Assembly: GCA_027886185.1 (NCBI GenBank)
Contig: WOAB01000052.1
Coordinates: 1,054,001 to 1,118,000 of the forward strand
DNA: 64,000 nt
Source of the DNA: Rheum nobile
Taxonomy: Eukaryota > Streptophyta > Magnoliopsida > Caryophyllales > Polygonaceae
Direction of reading: 5' to 3'
A model generated the notes under the pieces. The model did no database searches, was not told where the DNA came from, and saw only the letters and a list, made by a program, of their open reading frames with translations. Position numbers and translations under genes: made by a program. Below, piece by piece: positions 59,201 to 64,000 of the stretch; position 1 is the first letter of the stretch; each line of letters opens with the position of its first letter.

Positions 59201-59790
59201 ACTATAGTTATATACTATGGTTATATCCTATATTACATCCTATAGTTACTATGGTTATATCATATAATTATATATTAGGATTATATCTTGTAGTTATATC
59301 TAATTTGGTTATATATATCCTTATAGATATACCCAAATTGGTTATATCATATATTATAATTTATAGTTATATACTATACTATGGTTATAACCATAGTATA
59401 TAACTATATGATTCAACCATAGTATATAACTATAAGATGTAACCATAAGATATAACCAAATAGTTATATACTATGGTTATATCATATAGTTATATACTAT
59501 GGTTATATCCTATATTACATCCTATAGTTATATATTATGGTTATATCATATAGTTATACTATGGATATATCCATAGTATAACTATATGATATAACCATAG
59601 TATACTATAAGATATAACCATAGTATATAACTATAGAATATAACTATAGGATATAACAATAGTATATAACTATAAAATATAATATATAATATAACTATAA
59701 TATGTAACTATAGAATATAACCATAAGATATAACCTAATTGGTTATATCCTTATAGTTATATCCAATTTGATTATATTATATAGTTGTAC
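56220..59790. repeat. Strand-switching AT-rich repeat swarm (TATAGTTATATC family)
   Basis: Built of units of about 12 and 24-26 bp such as TATAGTTATATCC and CTATGGTTATATC, with a marker variant CCAATTTGGTTATATC. Blocks run alternately in direct and inverted orientation; I count about a dozen orientation changes (for example near 56440, 56770, 57600, 57930, 58190, 58850, 59110, 59390 and 59560). Several changes are perfect palindromes, such as CTATGGTTATAACCATAG near 58190. Stop-free Tyr/Ile-rich frames across it are artefacts of the repeat. Confidence 0.9.
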
Positions 59791-60125
59791 TACTAATGTT
59801 AACGCAAAAAAAAAAAATCTTCTGTGCGCTTAAGTTAAGCACACAGCTTAACGCAAAAAAAATAATTTTTTTTTTCATTTTTTTTCCATCACATCTGTGC
59901 GCTTACATTAGGCGCACAGCTAGGCGCCTATTGTAAGACGCATAGGCTGAAAACTATGCGCTTATTGTAGGCGCATAACTACAGTACCTATGGCCCTCGT
60001 CATATTTTTTTAATCCCCCTTCTGTCCCTATGCGCTTAATGTAAGCGCATAGAACGCGTACGCTTATATTAAGCGCCCCATTTCGTGTGCATTTAGGAAA
60101 AAAAACGTGTGCATATAGGTTTTCC
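59791..60125. repeat. Right terminal inverted repeat with GCGCTTA dyads
   Basis: Inverse counterpart of 54952-55198, but longer: it holds about six dyads around GCGCTTA/TAAGCGC and GGCGCCTA, including TATGCGCTTAATGTAAGCGC near 60029. Confidence 0.8.
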
Positions 60126-60134
60126 GTCTATCAA

Positions 60135-61196
60135 TTGTATACTTTCGAATCAGACTCTAATATATATATACTAGTGGCAAGCACACACGAATAATTTATC
60201 TGTTATTAGAATAAGTGGTTTAAGAGAAATGCTATCGCCCAGTTATACCCTTAGGTTATATACAATTTGACTATACTCTAGACGCGAGGATTATGCATTA
60301 GAGGTATCATTCTAAGACTTTATTTCTTTTACCCCTCCAAATAACTCTAGAGGTTAGAAAACCGTAGATTGAAAACTAACACCTATTACTAACACTCTTG
60401 GCTCTCCCCAACATCATCTTTTCCGCAACACAAAGACCAATGAACCAGAAGGCAGTAACAAATTCATTTATTAGTTAACCGAAGGAGTTTGATGTGCATA
60501 AACACAAACTCCTTTGGTCAACAATGACTCAGAATTAACTCTCTTTTGTAGGCCTTCGTTCTTAGTGTATCAGGGTCTAGGACACAAGAAAAGGAAATAG
60601 AAACATCTTATATGACATTCCACTTCCATGAATCCATATACAGAATCAAATATGAGTTTATATTATCATGTCTATCATCAAGCACTCCCTCTGCAGGACT
60701 TGTCAAAGACCTCTTTGGAATTAAATCTTCTGCATAAATAAATTCAGAGTTGCATGTTTGATATGTTTCAACTATGCCCTTGGTCAGTCTCACAACCAAC
60801 TACACCAAAAGAAGCTACATGTCAGCATGAAAACAACATACTACTTCAAAATCACAAAATTCACAAGTATCTGTAAGCCCTGACATACGTATTCAGCAAT
60901 AAGTATGAATTGATTGTATTATTAAATCATTATTTTCATGGAGCATAACAAACACAAAAAAGGACTCTAATTAAGAGTTAACAATGTACAAAAGAACTAG
61001 TAAATAAACTGTTTAACCCTGTGGTATCTACCAACAAATTTCATAAATAATGGTTATTTCCACAAGAAAATTCTGAATCTTACAACAGTAGTGGTTTTTA
61101 TATTTAAGATGGAGTAGAATTTTCCAACAGAACGATAAATGAATATCACAAATCCATCTGATTTTCAGCTTCATACTTCACACCTATAAATCATTC
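60135..61196. other. Intergenic stretch with one exon-like fragment
   Basis: Mostly AT-rich. It includes a small palindrome, GAAGGAGTTTG with CAAACTCCTTTG at 60481-60518, and the kinase-like fragment at 60608-60799. Confidence 0.55.
60608..60799 (-). pseudogene. YAK1-kinase-like exon fragment
   Basis: The minus strand reads VVRLTKGIVETYQTCN, then EFIYAEDLIPKRSLTSP and GVLDDRHDNINSYLIL. From memory this matches the segment just before the kinase domain of plant YAK1-type (DYRK family) kinases, which has LTxPSxGVxNDGxDNxN. Several conserved residues differ (NDG to DDR, SDLIL to SYLIL). No kinase domain follows on the 3' side (below 60608); the frame leaves the match at YMDSWKW and ends at 60608. 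A single decayed exon copy seems likely. Confidence 0.5.
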
Positions 61197-61354
61197 TGTT
61201 AGAGATATTATCTCCTATTTGATATATTAGTAGTTAAGATCCATATCTTATCTTTCCATAAAAGATATTATCCTGTAATCATTATATATTCATTACCAAA
61301 TCAATGAAACAACAAGAAAGATTTTTCCCATATTCTTTCCTCTCAAATTTTACA
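61197..61354 (+). repeat. 5' LTR of the right-hand Copia (158 bp)
   Basis: From TGTTAGAGATATTATC to AAATTTTACA, directly followed by the primer site. Short LTRs are usual for some plant Copia lineages. Confidence 0.75.
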
Positions 61355-61366
61355 TGGTATCGGAGT
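61355..61366 (+). promoter_or_regulatory. Primer binding site (initiator tRNA-Met type)
   Basis: TGGTATCGGAGT directly after the LTR is one base off the usual Copia site TGGTATCAGAGC over its first 11 bases. Confidence 0.75.
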
Positions 61367-61471
61367 AAGGTTGTTACCAACCCTAATTTTTTTCGGCCAC
61401 CCTCCTCCGCCCCTTACCTCCACCGCCCGACGTTATTCACCACCGACTGGTTTGCTCGTTGCTTTGTCGCT

Positions 61472-62716
61472 ATGACAGACCCAACTAAACGCAACCCTAT
61501 CGCTGAATTCGGCACGTCCTACTATCTTCATCCTTCCGATCATCCGGGCCTTTCCATCTGTCCGGTTGTTCTCAAAGGCGATAACTTTCAAGAATGGGAT
61601 ACCGCTATGCAGAATGCATTCAAAGCTAAACAAAAGCTCGGATTCATTGATGGCAGTATCTCCGTCCCGGCATCTGGAACACCAGAAGCAAACGCCTGGA
61701 CCATGGTCAACTGCATGCTCGTCGGCTGGACGATCAAAACCATCGACGACTCTCTCCGTCCCTCCATCACCTACTACGACATGGCGCGCGGACTGTGGGC
61801 TGACCTGCGCCAACATTTCTCCGTCGGCAACGGTCCTCGCAAGGCTCAACTCCGGGCTGAAATCTCAACCTTCCGTCAAAATGGTCAATCTGTCTCCGCC
61901 TATTACAACGCGCTGAAGAAACTCTGGGACGAACTTACTACATACTCCTCTCATCGGCTGTGCACATGTGGAACCTGCAAGTGCGGTCTCAACGACTTCC
62001 TCACTACTGAACGCGAGGAGGAACGCGTTCACCAATTTCTCATCGGTCTTGACGATGCATCTTCCGGTGCCCTTCGTTCAAATCTTCTATCTCAGGATCC
62101 TCTCCCACTGATAAATCGCGTTTACGCGTTAGTCGTTCAGGAGGAAAGTCTGAAATCCATGGTCTCCTCTAGAGACACATCCACCGACAACCATGCCCTC
62201 GTTGCTCGCAGTTTCGGATCGGCCCCCAAAGACAAATCCGACAAAAAGAACCTAACTTGTTCGCACTGCGGGAAGAAGGGGCATGACACGACCACATGCT
62301 TTAAATCCATGGCTATCCTGACTGGCTGAAGGAAAAGCTTGCTACTGGCCGCGGCTCCTCGTCATCATCCGGAGATAGCAAACCTCCCGTTCCTCCCGCT
62401 GGCCATGGGCAAGGACGCGGCTCCGGCTCTGCCAACGCTGTCCAACCATCCACACCGTCTTCTACCCCTGGCACGCAACTCCACTCCAATGATCGTCAAG
62501 CCTTCGGCCCTGCGTTGAATGATGATCAATGGGCTGCCGTCCTCAAAATGTACAACAACATGACAGTCCCCTCTGACAAGTCTGGTAAGCTCCACTCCTG
62601 GATTCTTGACACTGGTGCCTCATATCACATGACTGGCGATGTCAACTTTCTCCAGGACCTTGTTTCTATTCCACCCATCGCTATTAAATTGCCGGATGGC
62701 AAGATTGCATACATCA
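61472..62716 (+). pseudogene. Copia gag and protease with a one-base frame break
   Basis: I choose the ATG at 61472 (MTDPTKRNPIAEF); the open frame extends upstream into the LTR. Gag segments: LKGDNFQEWDTAMQNAFKAK, LGFIDGSISVP, LWADLRQHFSVGNGPRKAQL, and the zinc knuckle CSHCGKKGHDTTTCF at 62259-62303. Right after it the frame stops (62329). Reading one base over, PDWLKEKL and a Gly/Ser-rich linker continue to the protease LHSWILDTGASYHMTGD (62590 onward), with an intact DTGA. A lost A in the AAA run at about 62305 explains this. The Gypsy at 62717 ends the reading. Confidence 0.87.
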
Positions 62717-63389
62717 TGTTTTGGGGCGAAAAGATCGGACGACCTAAATCGCCTTAGACGGGGTGACTAGTCGATCGGATGATAGAAAACAATCCAAACC
62801 AAGCAAATAATAGATAAACAAAGAGTAAATGTATAATAACGAGATGATTCTATTAGATGTCATGTTAATCGGATCGAATCGAGGTACAACTTATCGTAAT
62901 TTAGACCGAGTGGTCGTGTAGGACCCGACCGGTGACTTTTAGGCGGCGACCGACGGAGAGTAACCGTAAACAATTGCTAGAGAGCTAAGCGGGGAGCGTA
63001 AGTGTTGTTCTGATCTGTTTCTGAGCCAGAATGCTTGTGTCCTCAGCGTAATTGTGTGCCTTCTCGCCTTATCTTCCTCGTCGTCCAAAAATGGTAAGTC
63101 CTTTTCCTTTGTTGCCGTTATATTTATTGCCATATATTTTATCTTCAATGATGGGAGTAATGGTGAAGATTATGCCATTAAATCTATGTAATTACGGTGG
63201 TTTGAATGTCGTGGCCGTTGCGTGATCTGGGCATTTAATGCATGGCGAGATTCTCGCGATCCTGTCGGAGGGCATTCGACCAGTGAAGTCTCGTCGCCTC
63301 CTCTGGGCTTTTCCTTTGTTCTTCCGATCTGCAGTGGGCTTGGGCTCGATTCACCCGACTCGTCTTCTCCGGGGATGACAGGCCCAACA
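62717..63389 (-). repeat. 3' LTR of the second Gypsy (673 bp)
   Basis: Its outer ends and the block CGATCTAGGTCGTCCGATC are shared (in reverse) with the first Gypsy LTR; the middle is largely different. Confidence 0.85.
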
Positions 63390-63492
63390 ATAGCCCCAAG
63401 TTGCCTTGGGCTTTCGGTTTAAGCAAGGAAAGTGGAATCCGAGGCAACTTCCGAAAACACGATCTCCACCATCCTTTTTTGGTGCGTTTGCT

Positions 63493-63567
63493 CAGGGCTA
63501 CGTGGCGTGTGATCGGGGCATGATGCGACGCCTCTGCAAATCTTCACTTCCCTCCATAAATTCGGAG
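63493..63567 (+). promoter_or_regulatory. Promoter-like block of the antisense gene, second Gypsy
   Basis: CAGGGCTACGTGGC (63493-63506), TGATGCGACG (63521-63530) and TCCCTCCATAAATTCGGAG (63549-63567) occur in the same order as in the first Gypsy. The start codon follows 135 bp after the TATA-like block. Confidence 0.6.
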
Positions 63568-63701
63568 TAGAGGGAATCGATTAGTCTTCATCCCATCTTC
63601 CTTTGCAAGTTTCTTCTGGTAAGCTTCTCGGTCTCTCTCGCCATAGTTTTCTGATTTCTCTAGTCATAGCTCTTTGATCTCTCTCTCTTTCCATTCTCGA
63701 A

Positions 63702-64000
63702 ATGGTTTCCATCGAGGCTTCTGAGTCATCGAAGACTCTTTCCGATTCTCGTGAAGGCGAAACTCCTCCTCGTTTCATTTTGAAGGAGTCGGATGCATTG
63801 ACTAGCACTTTGTCCCAGGCGGAGCTGGATCAAGTTCTCCAAGTCGGGGGCTTTCCACCGGAGACGGTCGCCAGGTTGCCTCATCCAGACGAGAGGGCCG
63901 ATGCGCGTTACGAAGGATGGATTTGCTTCTACGCATACCCGTTTAGAATAGGGCACAAATTTCCTTTCTCTCCCCTTGTCAGGGATTTTTTAGCCACTTT
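63702..64000 (+). CDS. Antisense gene of the second Gypsy, 5' part (putative gypsy-type transposon protein)
   Basis: The ATG at 63702 gives MVSIEASESSKTLSDSREGE, then FILKESDALTSTLSQAELDQ, GGFPPETVARLPHPDERAD, RYEGWICFYAYPFRIGHKF and LVRDFLAT, unbroken to the window end. It corresponds to exon 1 of the antisense gene at 13628-13046 with about 80% identical residues in the core. The N-terminal 20 residues differ more. The role is unknown. Confidence 0.8.
   Translation, partial: MVSIEASESSKTLSDSREGETPPRFILKESDALTSTLSQAELDQVLQVGGFPPETVARLPHPDERADARYEGWICFYAYPFRIGHKFPFSPLVRDFLAT

Larger units (their letters stand above)
54952..60125. mobile_element. 5.2-kb Mutator-like element with a palindromic AT-repeat core
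   Basis: Left end GGGTCCATCTATATGCACACG; right end in reverse GGAAAACCTATATGCACACG. The arms align for at least 180 bp, for example GGGCGCTTAATATAAGCG against GGGGCGCTTAATATAAGCG, and ATTAAAAAAATAT in both. Flanks TTCTATCAA (54943-54951) and GTCTATCAA (60126-60134) agree at 8 of 9, the duplication length of Mutator-like elements. No transposase is seen. The interior holds a duplicated block of about 355 bp and a 3.5-kb AT-repeat swarm. Confidence 0.78.
61197..62716 (+). mobile_element. Copia element (left part), interrupted by a Gypsy
   Basis: A short LTR (61197-61354), primer site, gag and protease are seen. A minus-strand Gypsy enters at 62717, and the rest of the Copia lies beyond the window. 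Confidence 0.82.
62717..64000 (-). mobile_element. Second Tat-lineage Gypsy (minus strand), partial
   Basis: Begins TGTTTTGGGGCGAAAAGATC, the inverse of the LTR end of the Gypsy at 4667-14602. The LTR ends at 63389 (GGCCCAACA). After it comes the 3' internal region with the antisense gene, which here reads on the plus strand. It is a diverged relative, since LTR middles differ widely. The five bases before it are CATCA; the partner duplication is off the window. Confidence 0.88.

Noticed and set aside
57625..59403. Tyr/Ile-rich open frames of 64-87 codons on both strands
   Set aside because: They translate the AT-rich repeat units; composition and repetition show they are not genes.

Overview
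The window is nuclear DNA of a flowering plant, most likely a eudicot. Spliced COBRA-like exons, nested LTR retrotransposons of plant Copia (including SIRE-type) and Tat-lineage Gypsy families, and many small DNA transposons all point that way. I cannot name the species. Host coding sequence is a small minority; most of the window is transposon-derived, with long AT-rich spacers.

Host genes. Two COBRA-like genes lie in the same orientation (minus strand). Gene A (1-397) shows its first two exons and the start of the third, then leaves the window. Gene B (32610-53781) has five recognisable exons spread over 21 kb. Its introns 2 and 3 (about 10.8 and 8.8 kb) are filled with transposons. Its exon 3 has a frameshift, its last exon lacks the Cys-rich middle section, and there is no GPI-attachment tail, so it looks like a decaying copy. 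Exons 1 and 2 are 55 and 80 nt in both genes, which indicates duplicates. Two further host-gene fragments are seen: an X8/CBM43 callose-binding-type domain (54306-54689) inside a Pack-MULE-like element, and a YAK1-kinase-like exon fragment (60608-60799).

Left third (1.5-23.5 kb). A minus-strand Copia element (1527-16908, TSD AGATT) was entered by a plus-strand Tat-lineage Gypsy element (4667-14602, TSD GGAAC). The Gypsy is young by LTR similarity, with about 14 differences in 684 bp by eye. It carries one gag-pol frame broken only by four in-frame stops, a tRNA-Lys-type primer site, and a spliced antisense gene of the 'putative gypsy type transposon' family. A second, decayed plus-strand Copia follows (17416-23452).

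Middle (23.5-53.5 kb). A solo LTR (23740-25016, TSD ACAAC) splits one copy of a minisatellite-bearing repeat whose uninterrupted sister is at 26752-27160. Two broken SIRE-type elements (27651-32476 and 34880-42075) have lost different parts. The introns of COBRA gene B also hold three hAT-like MITEs, a 2.2-kb Ty3-type solo LTR, a tandem array with a period of about 160 bp, degenerate telomere-like repeats and a CACTA-like end.

Right part (54-64 kb). Two Mutator-like elements sit side by side upstream of COBRA gene B. One is the Pack-MULE with the X8 fragment. The other is a 5.2-kb element (54952-60125) with long inverted ends full of small dyads, whose interior is a 3.5-kb swarm of TATAGTTATATC-type repeats that changes strand about a dozen times. 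A Copia element (61197 onward) follows, interrupted at 62717 by a second, minus-strand Gypsy related to the first, whose antisense gene is intact as far as the window goes. Comparing the two Gypsy copies shows a conserved promoter-like block upstream of the antisense gene. No rRNA, tRNA or CRISPR features were seen.
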